DNA of 64,000 nucleotides from Phyto melanocephala (GCA_941918925.1 OW799234.1:13406501-13470500), one strand, 5' to 3'. Positions 46,527 through 59,189 are shown, numbered from the stretch's first letter. Translations and numbers: made by a program. The notes: generated from the letters alone by a model not told the origin.

Positions 46527-46750
46527 TACACGAAATGTAAAAAGCCACATGCACATGTGGGTCTGACGGCACTAAAATGTTCAGCACTTTGGTTACATTT
46601 TTTAAAATAGTCGTAGTGGTTGCATGCGTAGTGGTTGTATTTTAGTCCAAAAATGTAAATGAAACACATGTGGCCGAAGCGGATGCATTTATGATGACGT
46701 CAAAATTACGTTACAGCCACATGTGTGTGTGGCTTTTTACAATCCGTGTA
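46527..46750. mobile_element. TA-flanked MITE (CACGAAATGTAAAAAGCC)
   Basis: The element 46529-46748 (220 bp) has TIRs CACGAAATGTAAAAAGCCAC and CACGGATTGTAAAAAGCCAC, both leading into ACATGTG, with TA on each side. A Tc1/mariner-type MITE is likely. It lies 15 bp from the preceding palindromic MITE. Confidence 0.7.
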
Positions 46751-47540
46751 CTACAGGCTTAACAGAAATATACTTGAAACGCAAAACTTAAGTTAAGTCC
46801 CGAAAAAGTAAAGCTTAATTAAATAAACTGCAGCTGAATTTCATAATTACAGTTACCACTGAACCTTGGAAAAGTTCTTCATTTAAATAAAGTAATACAA
46901 GTTTTAACTAAGCTCGCTATATTTAAGAATTCGAAAAAAATGGGAAAAAATAAAGCTGAATATGAATTACTAATAGAATACATAAAATGTAACTAAATGC
47001 AAAACAAATTAGAATTAATTTAAGTAAAAATGCGTTTGAATTAAATAATTTGTGGTTAAATTCAGCTAAAGGGCATGTAAATAAAATATTTTAAGCTTTA
47101 TTCAATAAAATTTTAGCTTAATTGCAGATTTTCAATGTAACTAAACTGCAGACAATTTAATTGAAACTAATAAAAAAAATTAAATTTGTTTAGCTGGATT
47201 AAGAAAATTTTAGTATAATGCGATAAAATTAAGGAAATTATATTAGATTTTAGTAAAAAAATAGCTGAATTGAAAAAAATATAATTAAAAAGGGTAAATT
47301 AAAGCAAATGTTGTAACTAAATACAAGAAAAGTTTAGCTGAATTAATTAAAACTACAGAAAATTTTAGTAAAATGCGATAAAAATAAAAATTATATTAGA
47401 TTTTAGTAAAAAAAAAATAGCTGAATTGAAAAAAATATAATTAAATAGCATAAATTAAAGCAGATATTGTAACTAAATACAAGAAAAGTTTAGCTGAATT
47501 AGTTAAAACTACAGCATATTTGCAAGATTTTTAGCTACTT

Positions 47541-48283
47541 TTAACCCTTAAATGCATGAGGTTAGCTTCTTGCATGGATACTAACCTACTTTAATGTAAA
47601 ACCGGTCGCTAATCATGAATTCATAATTTTTTTTTTTGAGAAATGTACACTTTTTTCGGAAAATCGGAAAAATATAAATTTTTTATCCGTACCATATATG
47701 GTACATCATGCATTCTTGCCATTGTTAGGTACACACAACACTTCATCACCATCATGAAGCATATCAGCAAACTCATTTGCATTGTACTTATTTCCATCAA
47801 TAATAAGGTCATCCATATCTTAATAAATAATAACTATAAAAAATAATAGTAAAAAATAACTGACATCTAACACAATAAAAACTCATGCGCTGGTGCATGG
47901 TGTACCATATAAGGTACCTAGAAAAATTGAGAAAAAAACTATTCTAAAGTACAAAATGTGGGCAAGATTTATTATAATTACTTAAATAAGCCTATAATTT
48001 ATACACAAACACTTACCTACAGATGAATAAATAGATTTTTTATTTCGTTATTCACTACTGAAATTTGATTTGAAAATTATGTGCAAAAAAAACATGTGAC
48101 CACTTTAGAATTTTATTATTAAGTAAATTAAATGGTGAGAGAGTTATAATGGTATTTTTATGAAGAGTAATATTGTCAGCATTACTTTAAACTGTACTAA
48201 GTTGCTTTTATATTCACATGGTTGGAATATTGTACGATAAAAGAGATGTACCATATATGGTACGATATGCATTTAAGGGTTAA
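47541..48283. mobile_element. TTAA-flanked piggyBac-type MITE 2
   Basis: The element 47545-48279 (735 bp) has TIRs CCCTTAAATGCAT and ATGCATTTAAGGG and exact TTAA on both sides; piggyBac ends start with CCC. It holds the 16-bp palindrome GTACCATATATGGTAC at 47689-47704 and 48248-48263, and a one-change version at 47902-47917. No transposase. Confidence 0.85.
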
Positions 48284-49094
48284 CAGATATGGCTAAATTG
48301 ACAAAAAAAAAAAAACAAGTAGCTGAATACAATATGAAAAGCCGAATTGAAGAACCTCTAGTTGTACTCAATACAAATACATATCGTCGCAGCTCTGTCA
48401 TAATCGGTTATGTGACAATTAAAAAAAAAAAAAAAATTATTGATCTATTTTGAAACATTATTGGTCGTACATCTATTCACCAAACCGTTTAAGGATATCT
48501 TGATTTGTTCAAAAACAAACAATAGTCAGCATGCGTAAGTTTAATAATCTAAAGTAACAAAATAAAATGCTTTTACTGTTCTCCTGAAAACTCAGTAAAA
48601 AACACATACCTGAATTTGTTAGAGCAGCGACGATATAAATAAAAAAAGTTCAAGTTTAATTGAATACATTACTAGCTTTAGCAAAGAAGTTATAATTAAG
48701 TTGTGAATATTACATTTTTTTCTTACAAAATTTAGGAAAACACATCCATCTGAATTAGCTTTTAAAGAAGTCTAAAAAAATACCATGTTGTTTAGGTTTA
48801 GATTTATTAAATTACAATTTACTGAAGTATGTTTTAACGATCAGTAAAATCTCATAAACGAATTAACTTCTTTTGCCAAGGGATTAATGTTTTTAGGTTT
48901 TTCTTACTTTGTAGTAGTGTTATTTTTCTGTTGTTATTGTTTTTCGTAAAACTAGCGCACATATAACAATGTCGCCAAAAAAAAAAAAAAACAAAGACAA
49001 GCAGCCATAAAAATGTTGTCAATAACTGGCTTTTTGTTCTCTTGCATTCGTGAGCAAATGTATATAAGTATGTGTGCGTGTGCTCCTAAACTGA

Positions 49095-49879
49095 ACAAGT
49101 AAGAGCGCTATATTCGGCCGTGCCGAATCTTATATACCCTTCACAACGTGTAGTCATGCAATAACAGTAGTTTGTATCACCATTCCATATGATATACGTA
49201 CATACATATAAAAAACATACATATATAAAAACATCCCATTGTAAAATTATAAATTTACGTATGTATGTTTAAAAAAAAATTAAAAAAAAATTTAAAAAAA
49301 AATTTAAAAAAAAAATTTGTTTAAAATAATTAAAATATATATAATAAATATAAAACAACAAAAATAAAAAAAAAAATATTTAAAAAAAAATGAAAAAAAA
49401 AAAATAATAAAAATATAAATAATATATTAAATAAAAAATATTATAAAAATTATAAAAAAAAATATAAAAAAATAAAAAAAAATTTTTTTGGCTCAGCTGG
49501 GATTCAATGCCACGTTTTCTCTAACCAGTATACACGTTTGTATGTATGTATGTTGTTGTTGTAATGTTGTTTTTGTGAAAAAAAATCGAGGTGGTCGTGG
49601 GTTTTTGCTCATATCTCAGTTGTTTATGTATAGATGTTTCTGATTTTCAATACCGATCTACTCCCGAATATTTTAATACCTCACCCGAGTCCAAGCGATG
49701 TCGGGGGCTTTAAAAAGTTGATTTCAACATACACACGGACAGACGGTCAGACGGACGGACTCCCCTATTCATAAGCTTTCAGAAAATATATACTTTATGG
49801 GGTCGGAAATCAAAATTGTAGAAATTTCACACGGAATGACAAACCTATATATACCCTTTTTCACTGTGTGAAGGGTATA
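49095..49879 (-). mobile_element. Hairpin-ended interspersed repeat, copy 7, full length
   Basis: Near-identical to copy 6 in the same reverse orientation, from ACAAGTAAGAGCGCTATATTC to GTGTGAAGGGTATA, with the A/T tract at 49268-49485. Short deletions are seen in the CTGTCCGTC run. Confidence 0.8.
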
Positions 49880-51019
49880 AAAACAAACACAAAATATGTA
49901 TGTATGTATATGAAAAAAAAAATGTGCAAAACAATGCAAAAATTTTAGTTGGCATTTTATTAAAAGACTACACACGGGGTAAATAGGTCAAGGAAGCAAC
50001 AAGATATTTGTTTGATTTAATCCTAAACATACAAGTCCTAGAAAATTTAATGATATAACGGTCACATTATTTGATGTATTGTACATAAACGTACGTGTGT
50101 ATTTGATAAGCCTATAACCAGGTCAGCAAGTGAAATGTGTAACCATTTAAATTTTATGAATTGAAATAAATAGTCTTTAGGAAATATTTTAACATACACT
50201 TTAACTTTTTTATATTTTAAAAAACCATAGCATAATTTTAAAGTTATGAAAACATTTCTTAAAGCTGCCATTAATTAATAATACTCATACGCATGATGTT
50301 TTTACTCGAGGTTTTAAAATTAAGTTAAAATATTTAAAACACCTTGAAAGATTTTATTTTTAAAATATTAATAAAGATGTCATAAGAAAAACTTTTACAA
50401 TTTTCATAGCCTGCCTGATTTTTATAAATTTACAGCAAAAACTTAAAATACAATTAAATTTTTTTTTTGCAATTAATAAATTATGTAGAAAAACTATAAC
50501 TTAACTAATAAAATCTTAGCTGAATATAAAGCAAATGCAGCTAAATTAAAGAAACTGTGTTAAAAAGTTAGCTGAATTGTAGAAATTGTAACTGAACTTA
50601 ATACAATTGTAGCTGAATTAAATAAATGGTACATAAATGCAAAAAAACTGTAATGAATTAATCACAGTTCTAAAAAAAATATAAAAAAATGTGACAAAAC
50701 AAGAAATATAACAAATAATTTCAATAAAAAATTTAATTAAACTCAATAAGTCTACGCTGAATTGAAAAATATTTGATGTATTCAACATAAGAAATATATT
50801 TAATGCATTAAAAGAAACTACAGTTTCTTTTATGGAAATTGCAATCAAATATGAATTAAAAAATGTCAAATTGTAGCTGAATTACATTCAAATAGCTGGA
50901 ATTCTTTTTAAATCAGTAATAATGTAGCTGAATTAAAAAAATTGTACCTTAAATATAGAAAATTTTAGATAAATTAAATTATAACATTATCAGGTAGAGA
51001 AATGATTGAAATTGTAGCT

Positions 51020-51765
51020 AATTTTCAAAAAAAGTGTAGCATATTTAAAGAAATTGTAGCTGAATATATCAAAAATGTAGCTTAATTTCCAAATTTGCAA
51101 CTAAAATTCAAGTAAAATAAATTCTAAAATAATTTATCAAATAATATAGCTGAAAGTGTATCTTATTTAAAGAAATTGTAGCTGAATATATCAAAAATGT
51201 AGCTGAATTTCCAAACTTGTAACTAAAATTCAAGTAAAGCAAATTCTAAAATAATTTATCAAAAAATTTAGCTGAAAGTGTATCTTATTTAAAGAAATTG
51301 TAGCTGAATATATTAAAAATTTAGCTGAATTTCCAAACTTGTAACTAAAATTCAAGTAAAATAAATTCTTTAATAATTTATCAAATAATATAGCTGAAAG
51401 TGTATCTTTTTTAAAGAAATTGTAGCTGAATATATCAAAAATGTAGCTGAATTTCCAAACTTGTAACTAAAATTCAAGTAAAGCAAATTCTAAAATAATT
51501 TATCAAAAAATTTAGCTGAAAGTGTATCTTATTTAAAGAAATTGTAGCTGAATATATTAAAAATTTAGCTGAATTTCCAAACTTGTAACTAAACTTCAAG
51601 TTAAGCAAATTCTAAAATAATTTATCAAAAAATTTAGCTGAAAGTGTATCTTATTTAAAAAAATTGTAGCTGAATATATTAAAAATTTAGCTGAATTTCC
51701 AAACTTTTAACTAAAATTCAAGTAAAATAAATTTGAAATTAGATTGTCAAAAAATTTTGCTGAAA
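51020..51765 (+). repeat. Tandem array, 122-bp unit, six copies
   Basis: The anchor TTTCCAAACTTGTAACTAAA recurs at exactly 122-bp steps (first T of TTCC at 51087, 51209, 51331, 51453, 51575, 51697). Each unit contains three TAGCTGAA words. Alternating sequence variants (ATATC/ATATT, AATA/AAAA) suggest a two-unit higher-order duplication in copies 2-5. Confidence 0.9.
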
Positions 51766-51911
51766 TGCAAAAAGAAATTGTTAAATTGTAGCTTTTAAAG
51801 CTAAAGTATTTTTTAATTTAGCTGAATACTACCAAAATATACCTCAGTTGTAGCTCAGTAGCTTTGTGCCTAACTAAAGCATTTGTAGCTGAATGAAATG
51901 AAAAAGTTGTT

Positions 51912-52650
51912 GATTTATTTATTTATTTAAGTCTGTGTGTATAATCTTTACAGACTGAAATATTATATTAAACAATTTCTTTTGTTATACGGAATATCAG
52001 GTGTCTAAACTTTAAATAATGTCACGTTTTATAACATTAACATTTAGAGAAAAACCTACATATAAAGTTAAACTTTTCATTAAAATTAAAACATAATTTT
52101 GCTGCCATTTTGTAGTTTGATTTCAAAGTGCGTTGAGGATAATCCAATGACAGCTTATTAAGAAGAAAATCGGATAATACATTCCAATTTAAAAGATTTA
52201 CGAGAAATTAATCATAATTCGCCGTTTTTTTTTTGTTGGCAGCAAGATGTGATGAATACAATGTAAGCGCAGAATATCCTTGATATACAGCTCTAAGTCA
52301 AAAAAGTAAAAACTGTTTCTGGTCAGATTCGATAAGATCAATATGAACGTTATAGTGGGGATCCCATAAAATTGAGTCATATTCTAAAATCGGCCTTACA
52401 AGTGACGTAAACCATCTTTTAGTGATAAAAGTGTCCTTGAATACTTTTGCTTGATGATATCCAACATTCCATGAGCCTTATTAACAGCTAACGTAATGTG
52501 TTGTACGAAGTTAAACTTTGCGTCTAACAAAAGACCAAGATCCATAATTACATTTACCGAGTCTAGTTTATAGCCTTCGATATATAAGTGATAAAAAATA
52601 TCACATCTTCTCGAAGAAATCGTGTTACTCAAAGTCGGCACAGGCAAGGG
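51912..52650 (-). pseudogene. Jockey-type LINE reverse transcriptase tail
   Basis: Minus-strand frame 52701-52396 reads YIEGYKLDSVNVIMDLGLLL, HITLAVNKAHGMLDIIKQ, then in a shifted frame LEYDSILWDPHYNVHID and SDQKQFLLF. This is the standard order after the reverse transcriptase active site in Jockey-clade LINEs (I.DLGV..D..L.F..HI...V.KA..MLGFI.R; L.RP.LEY.S..W.P; E..Q..FL). Stops and shifts disable it. 5' truncated. Confidence 0.7.
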
Positions 52651-52654
52651 CAAA

Positions 52655-53085
52655 GCATAATCGCCCCAAATATTTCTGAGATATGAGCAAATAAACATCA
52701 CAGCCTTTATTTTTTTGCTTATTTTTATCGCAATAAATCAAAAATTTTCCAGCCCTAGGATAATTTATAGACACGGTTGCTTCAATTTATTGATTTGGTA
52801 TGCCTCTGGAGATATTCATGAAAAATTTTGGTCACTAATCGGCAAAGTTATGGGCAATAATTTTTTGAACAAAAAAAATATTTTTTTAAATCAAATTTTT
52901 CAAACTCCTAAATAATTTTTGAATACGCTTAAGATACCAAGTTATAAGTCGTAATCTTAGAAATTATTACTGAGAAAAACTAACAAATTGGTTTGAAACC
53001 AACTGAGATATAAACACCAGAGTACAACTGCTTTGGTGTTTTTCCTAAAATTTACAAATGGAAATCGATATTTTTCCCCAGAAAA
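52655..53085 (+). repeat. Hairpin-ended repeat family, internal body fragment
   Basis: CCCAAATATTTCTGAGATAT, GGATAATTTATAGACA, CACTAATCGGCAAAGTTA and CTGCTTTGGTGTTTTT match 10240-10700 in order. Both hairpin ends are absent. Confidence 0.6.
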
Positions 53086-53089
53086 AAAA

Positions 53090-54700
53090 AAATTGGAAGT
53101 AGTGCAAAGCGAATTACATTTTAAAGACTTCTAAATTATTTGTGTAAAAAAAATATATATGAAAATTACTCCCTAAAGGCGAAGCAATTTGTCATAAATG
53201 ATGTGCTTAAAAATGAATGCAACATCATGCAAAATATCTTATACAATTCATGTAAACAAACAAAATTAACTCATGTAACAGCGGATGCTTTTCATCATTT
53301 ATGCATTAGTTCTGTGCTCTTCTTCAAATAGAGTGCAGTTCATTAAAATATGCATGTAAACACATGATCCCCAATGACACGCTAATGTTAAAATCATTAG
53401 TGTTTTCACCTAAATTTAATCACTCCGTCACCAGTTGAACCCCTGCAAATTCACTTTTTTGTCATAGTTTTTTTTTTTTTTTTGCTGGATTCAGTTTCAG
53501 TATGAGTCAAATATAGTAGTAACGGCTTCAAGGATGGCTTCGGATATAATAATGAAACTGGCATATTACATGGAAGTATACAGCTGATTTCAAAGAACAC
53601 TTAATAATTTAAAAAAAAAATCCAGCAGAGTTATAAGATAAATAATGTTTAGCTGAATACAATAAGAAACGAGTAACCGATTATAATTAATTAATAATTA
53701 AAAGTTAAAACTTTTTAAACAAAATCTCTATAAATTCAATATTTATAAAAGAAATCTTAATATATAAAATTGAATAGAATCCTAAACATTAACAAAGTTG
53801 TTATTTTATTCCTGATAACGAATAATGACTTAAAGGAAAAGTGTTTGTTGTTAATTAAAAAAATATAAATTTGTATCTTTTATCTGTCAAAAGGTGTATT
53901 TTAATTATTTAATAAAAAATTTACATACATACATAAGTACAAACATTTTCAATTAGGCTTGTTAAACATTAAACATGAAACAATGTACATATTCTATCTC
54001 CTCCCAAACCTTAAAAAGGCAAAAAAGCATTATACACATACACACATACATACAAAGGAAATATAAGAACCTAATGAAAAACCCTTTTTTGTTTGTATAT
54101 AATATCACTTATTAACATAATATTTAAATATACAACAAACTGAACTCACACACCCACTTTTAACTCTCAGAATTACTTTAAAGCTACCGAAATAATTATA
54201 ATGCCATTATAAATCGTTTATTTCATTCAGAAGAAAAACAAAACAATTACAAGAACAACAACCATTAATGATAAATAACAACCGTAAATAATTTACATAT
54301 TGCCGCCATACTAGTACTGCTTTTCTCTCTTAGTGAGTAAAGAAAAAGAGTGGCCAGATTTATTAGGAGATAAACCACCACAAGTTTAAAACAATGCAAG
54401 AAAGCTTTTAACAAAATGTCAGATGCATAAGAAAGTAAACTCTTAAGGAAGTTATTTAAATATGTGTAAGTAAATGTAGCTGTTAAACAAATTATGGCAA
54501 AGAGGATTATAAGCAACAAAGAAAAAAGGATTAAATAATTTGAATTTATTTAAAAATGCCAAAAGATTATTTATTTATTTTTTATTTTATATTTATTAAT
54601 TTTTAAGAAAAAACACAGTAAAAACTTTAAAGTAATAACGAAAGCTTAAAACCTATGACATCTTAAGGACAGCGAAAATTAATTTACTTTTTTTATAAAC
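53090..54700. other. Unannotated AT-rich stretch
   Basis: No gene supported. Short CATA repeats near 53930 and 54030, and a last isolated TTTAGCTGAATAC near 53650. Confidence 0.3.
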
Positions 54701-54701
54701 T

Positions 54702-55901
54702 ACTAGCTGATCCGGTCCGTTGTGGCTGGCTCTAAGCAAACATGAGTGTTGTATTACCACACGATTTAAATTGAGCTTTTAACGAAATTTACGGCCTTCA
54801 AATAAAAATCCATGGAATACCTTTCATAAAGTTTTTTTTACATAATAACTTCCATACGGTGTAGATATGGACCGAATCAAAAAAGAAACGCATGTATTTA
54901 AGGCAAATTGGAAATTATATTTATTTATTACTTCATCTTAAAGTCAGCGTATAGACAATGCTTTTTGCTTTTTTATTTGGTGTAAAAACGTTTAAATTTT
55001 TTGGAGTGCCTACTCGGGAGCAAGCCACATAAAACTGGCCGTGTGAAAAATATGAATTTTCCAAAATTAAGTGAGCAATAGTCAATAATTGGCTTTGCGC
55101 TTTGTTGATGTTAATAGCAAAGACAAGACGCAAAGGAAATTGGAGCCGCTTGAATTGGAATGGTAAATCGTTGGAAATAATCGGAATTCGTGGAATAAGT
55201 ACGTCTTCGCCTTTGAATCTGCCACCGATGATTGTTGCCTCGATTAAAATTGGTGAACAGTTTTTGATGGTCAATCTGGTTCCGTTGCATAACTTCGGTG
55301 CGTTTAAGATGCAAATAAGAATTACCGGTGATCCAACCTTTAATGCGGTGGCATTCCGGGTGGTTGCAATGAATTCAAAAATTCGTGGGATAATTGACGG
55401 CTTGTTCTTCATCCATTACTGTGTCGATCGATTTGTATTTGATTAATTTGCTGGGGCAGTTGCTATTGAATTTGCTTATTGAGCTGTAAAGATTTTTTGT
55501 AAATAAACCGTAAACTCGAATTTTTGAATGCAACATTTCGAAAGTTTTAAAATGTTGATATTGGACCATTATTAACAGAGGTTTTTGTAAATATCTTCGG
55601 AACTACATAACCGATTTAAGAGTTTGATATCTCGTTTTGAAAAACATGACAACGGCTTTCAAAATAAAATAAAACCAAACAAAATAAATATATGTATGTA
55701 TATGTCATTGGTGGTGCAGTATGAAAATTGGATTTTGCCACGCCCCTCCGCCTGCAGAACGAAAATCAAAAATCAGACCTCACAGTGTCACCCGCCTAAA
55801 TATTTTGAAGATTCCCTGCAAATCTCATCAAAATCGGTCCGGACGTTTTTGAGTCCATACATTGCATACATACATACATACATCCTATTTTATATATAGA
55901 T
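54702..55901 (-). mobile_element. Helitron with both termini, internally deleted
   Basis: On the minus strand the element (55900 to 54703, 1198 bp) starts TCTATATATAAAATAGGATG preceded by A. It ends GGACCGGATCAGCTAG followed by T, giving 5' TC, 3' CTAG and A/T insertion. It retains only the last part of the helicase ORF, so it depends on another copy. Confidence 0.85.
54933..55412 (-). pseudogene. Pif1-like helicase C terminus of a Helitron protein
   Basis: 159 codons: LKVGSPVILICILNAPKLCN, GTRLTIK, GEDVLIPRIP, PFQFKRLQFPLRLVFAININ, KAQSQLL and FSHGQFYVACSRVGTPKNL. These are motifs V-VI of Pif1/RecD-type helicases as found in Helitron RepHel proteins (INKAQGQ; YVACSRV). Rep and the Walker motifs are gone. 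In KAQSQ the usual Gly is Ser. The frame itself is uninterrupted, which suggests recent deletion. Confidence 0.85.
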
Positions 55902-57049
55902 AAATTATTTAGGGTTTAATATCAGCATTGAAGTCTTAAAGTTTTAAAATGATAATTTTTATTTTTGTTCAAAATTTTTAAAACTTTTCCAGTATTAAGG
56001 CCTGGTATGCTGTCTGGGAAAATGTTTGTATATTTTTTTTGCATTAATTAATAATTGGTTATTTATCTAAACAACAATAGGCTTGCTTTCCCAAATATTT
56101 TTTTTATTTTCGTCTTAATCAGTCAACCATAAAAATGTTTTTTCTTTTTGAAAGCCGCTAAAAAAAATGTTTTTTTTTTTAATTAAAACTAATTCGCAAT
56201 ATCCGCTTGATTACATCGGCATATTTATGGTTTTTGTTTGTCATTTATCATTTAAATTGGGAGGGCATGAAAAGAAGGCCCAGACTAATGAATTGAATTT
56301 CAGTGCTATTGTTTTCATTGGCGTTATTTTCCATTCGAAAAAAATTTTAAATAATTTACAATAAGTACTTAAGTATTTTGTTTCGATTTGGATTAAGTTT
56401 ATGACAATTGTTAATTACACACATACATATGTATGTGTGTGTGTGTGTATGTAAATTATTATATTTTTGTTTTAGTGAAAATTTTATGGCATGATGAGAA
56501 TAATGAGAATAAAACTTTAGATTAATATTGATTGTTTTTTTTTTTTTGTTTTAATATAAACGAACTTTCTAAATTGAATTGTTTTATTTTAATTAAAAGC
56601 AAATATTTACTTTATACCTTTAAATCATTTGTAAATCTATTAACTTTAATTAAATATTGGTAAAGCTAAAGTCATAAAAAGTTTATGACCTGATACTTTA
56701 ATAGCTTAACTGTTCCTCAAGGTGAATTATGTATTAAAGAAAAAAAGAACACCTGTTTTCTCGCTGTCATATTTACACAATATTTACACATTTTCTTGTC
56801 ATTAACAAGTAATCGGTTTTTAGGTCACACTTTGTTAAGAAGAAACATTCACCACAAGTTGTTACGACACTTTTTATAAAGAGGTTTTTTATATTCCATA
56901 AGCTGCAAGTAAAACAATTACAACAATTAAAGAAAATAAATTTTTCCAAAATAAAACTTCGCTTTAAACATCTTGAACCAAAAGTCACGACCATGGTAAG
57001 CCATTTTTCTGTATTATTTCCACTGCCTTTTTTTATTTTACACGTTTAC
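55902..57049. other. Non-coding stretch; possible first exon near 56760-56995
   Basis: CACACATACATATG and a GT repeat lie at about 56420-56450. Around 56755 CTGTTTTCTCGCTGTC begins a leader-like segment ending in ACGACCATG directly followed by GTAAGC at 56996, the layout of a fly first exon whose intron starts right after the ATG. I found no matching downstream exon. Confidence 0.25.
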
Positions 57050-58206
57050 ATAGTCAGCTGTATTCTACTAGTCAAGCCCTTTCATTTGATACCCATATTG
57101 ATGGGGTTGGGGAAAAACATTATCCGCCATTTTGTTTAGGGTTCCATCTTTGTTTTTAAATTTTCCTTACTTTACTGTATTCCATTGGCCAAGGCCTTTC
57201 ATTTAATACCATTAATGTGCAGGTTGAAGGGGGCAAAACCCTAATTGCCTTATTTGACCCATATATCCGCCATTTTATTTAAAACGCCATCTTGGTTTTA
57301 AACTTTTTTTATAGTTTACTGTATGATACCGATCAAACTCTTTCATTTAATATTGAGTGGTTTGAAATGGGCACATTTTTAGTTACTAGATTTGACCCAT
57401 ATTCAAAATTATTGTACGCCATTTTGTAGTGGCGTTCTTTATGGATTTTTAATTTGTTTATACTGTATTACATTTTGCTAGTTTCTTTTGATACTCATAT
57501 CGCCACTCTCTGTTGTCTAGAAGTTGGAAAAAATCGATTCTTGTTTGTCAATTGTAGGAAAAACACCCAAGTATTTGTAATTTTGTGCTTATATCTCAGT
57601 AAGTTTCAAAACGATTTGTCAAGTTTTTACGGCAATAATTTTCGAGATTACGGCTTGTTCTCTGGTGTTTTTAGCGTGTCCAAAAATTACTTAGTAGTTT
57701 TGGTAACTTGACATATTTAAAAAATATATAAATTTCTCAAAATGATTTTTGCCTATAACTTCGTCGGTTAGTAAGCGATTTATAAAAATGTTTAAAGAAT
57801 ATCCCTAGAGGCTTATCGTACCTTTAAATAGTAACAGAGGTCTGTATAAATTAAGCTAGGACTGAAAGATGTTGTTTTTCATGGTAAAAATTTGAGAAAA
57901 AAAACCAGAGGAAGTCGTGTTCGTAGGCTCATATCTCAGAAAGTTATAGAGCGATTGTACTGGATTTTAATAGCGATTTATTTCCGCATATTCTCAAAAT
58001 AGTGCTACCACATACAGAACTGTACAACATGTGGGGGCTTCTACAAAATGATTTCAACCAACACACGGACAGACATGCTTAATCGACTCTTCTAGTCATA
58101 AGCTTCAATATATACTTTATGGGGTCGGAAATGAATATTATAGAAATTACAAACAGAATGACAAAGCTATGTATACCCTTGGGCACCACAGGTGTAGTGT
58201 ATAAAA
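57050..58206 (-). mobile_element. Hairpin-ended repeat family, long variant, copy 9
   Basis: The right end is CTTTATGGGGTCGGAAATG, AGAATGACAAAGCTATGTAT, and the hairpin ACCCTTGGGCACCACAGGTGTAG. The body has three tandem blocks of about 110-140 bp with CTTTCATTTRATACC and CGCCATTTTGT, absent from the short copies. It abuts mariner sequence at its right edge. Confidence 0.6.
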
Positions 58207-59187
58207 ATAATATCAGAGAGATTACCACCATTTTTATTGATGCAAAATTGGGATCTTAAGCTGTCATTTTGCATAACTGCACGCAAAGTTTCAGGCTCTA
58301 TTGCACTGATCTCAGTTTTAATATTGTTTTTTAGCTGCTCTATATTTTGTGGCTTGTAAACATACACTCACACTGTGAGATAACCCTGTAAAGAATAGAC
58401 AGTGGCAGTTAGAACTGGTGAAGGTGCTGGCCAATTGAATTCTAAATTTCTTAAGATTATTCGGTAATCAAAAATTTTATTAAAAAGAGTAATTGTGGCA
58501 TGGGCCGCGTATACTGTTGCTTTATCCTGCTAAAACCAAAAACTTTTTGCCGCACAAAATAGTATGATACCGGTCCGTATTCATCGTCACTGTGTTGCCA
58601 ACTTCATTCTTAAAGAGTCAGGGCGCTAGAATGCTTTGTGAGGTCACTCTACATCATACTGTATTATTGAGCAAGTGCCATTGGTACTGGTGAACAACTT
58701 TGGGGCTTGTAGTATCCCAAAATCGGTTTTTAACTCGTTATTTTCTGCGCACAACTGCACGAAGCCTGTTGCACAAGTTAGTTTTTGATGGTAGTCAACC
58801 GGTAAATGTTGTTAAGCCAATTGCATCTTGTATGGCTAAATGTGTAAATGACATGATAAAATATGTCGAAGTAATGTTCTAGAGATTTCCAATTGTCCAA
58901 AACATATCCCGTACTATTCTAGGTCTTCCTAATCGTGACAAGTCTGACAATGCACTTTGTTGTCGGAACCATGCAAGTACGCGATGCATTGCGGTTTGGA
59001 TAGGCAATTCTAGTGTTAAAGTAATTTCGCAATGCTCGTGGCGTCAGTAAAACTGAATGCCACTTTGGTTTGTTGCTCGCCCGTTAAATTGTGCACAGTT
59101 GTGTAACACGGTTCGATGAATGAAATCTGCAAAGAAAAATAAAAAAATATAATAAACAAAAAGTTATTACTTTTGGTCCAGCCTGTA
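58167..59187 (-). pseudogene. Tc1/mariner transposase relic
   Basis: C-terminal frame 58367-58167 reads VYKPQNIEQLKNNIKTEISA, PETLRAVMQND and NGGNLSDIIF. The N-terminal end near 58940-59050 retains SALSDLSRLGRPRIVRD in a shifted frame. The right terminus, read on the minus strand, is TACAGGCTGGACCAAAAGTA, a mariner-type end. The opposite terminus is lost where the hairpin-ended repeat begins. Multiple stops. Confidence 0.7.
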
Positions 59188-59189
59188 GT

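Larger units (their letters stand above)
46780..51900. repeat. TAGCTGAA-rich minisatellite locus
   Basis: The word TTTAGCTGAATT or TGTAGCTGAAT recurs dozens of times, always in the same orientation, with outliers at 46362 and 53650. A roughly 155-bp two-copy unit lies at about 47160-47520, and the exact 122-bp array at 51020-51765. The locus is interrupted by the TTAA MITE (47545-48279) and a hairpin-ended repeat (49095-49879). No protein frame runs through it. Confidence 0.7.

Noticed and set aside
51020..51765. CRISPR array
   Set aside because: Whole 122-bp unit repeats with no unique spacers, in a eukaryotic repeat-rich setting.
55102..55446. 114-codon plus-strand frame
   Set aside because: Opposite strand of the Helitron helicase remnant; no domain of its own.
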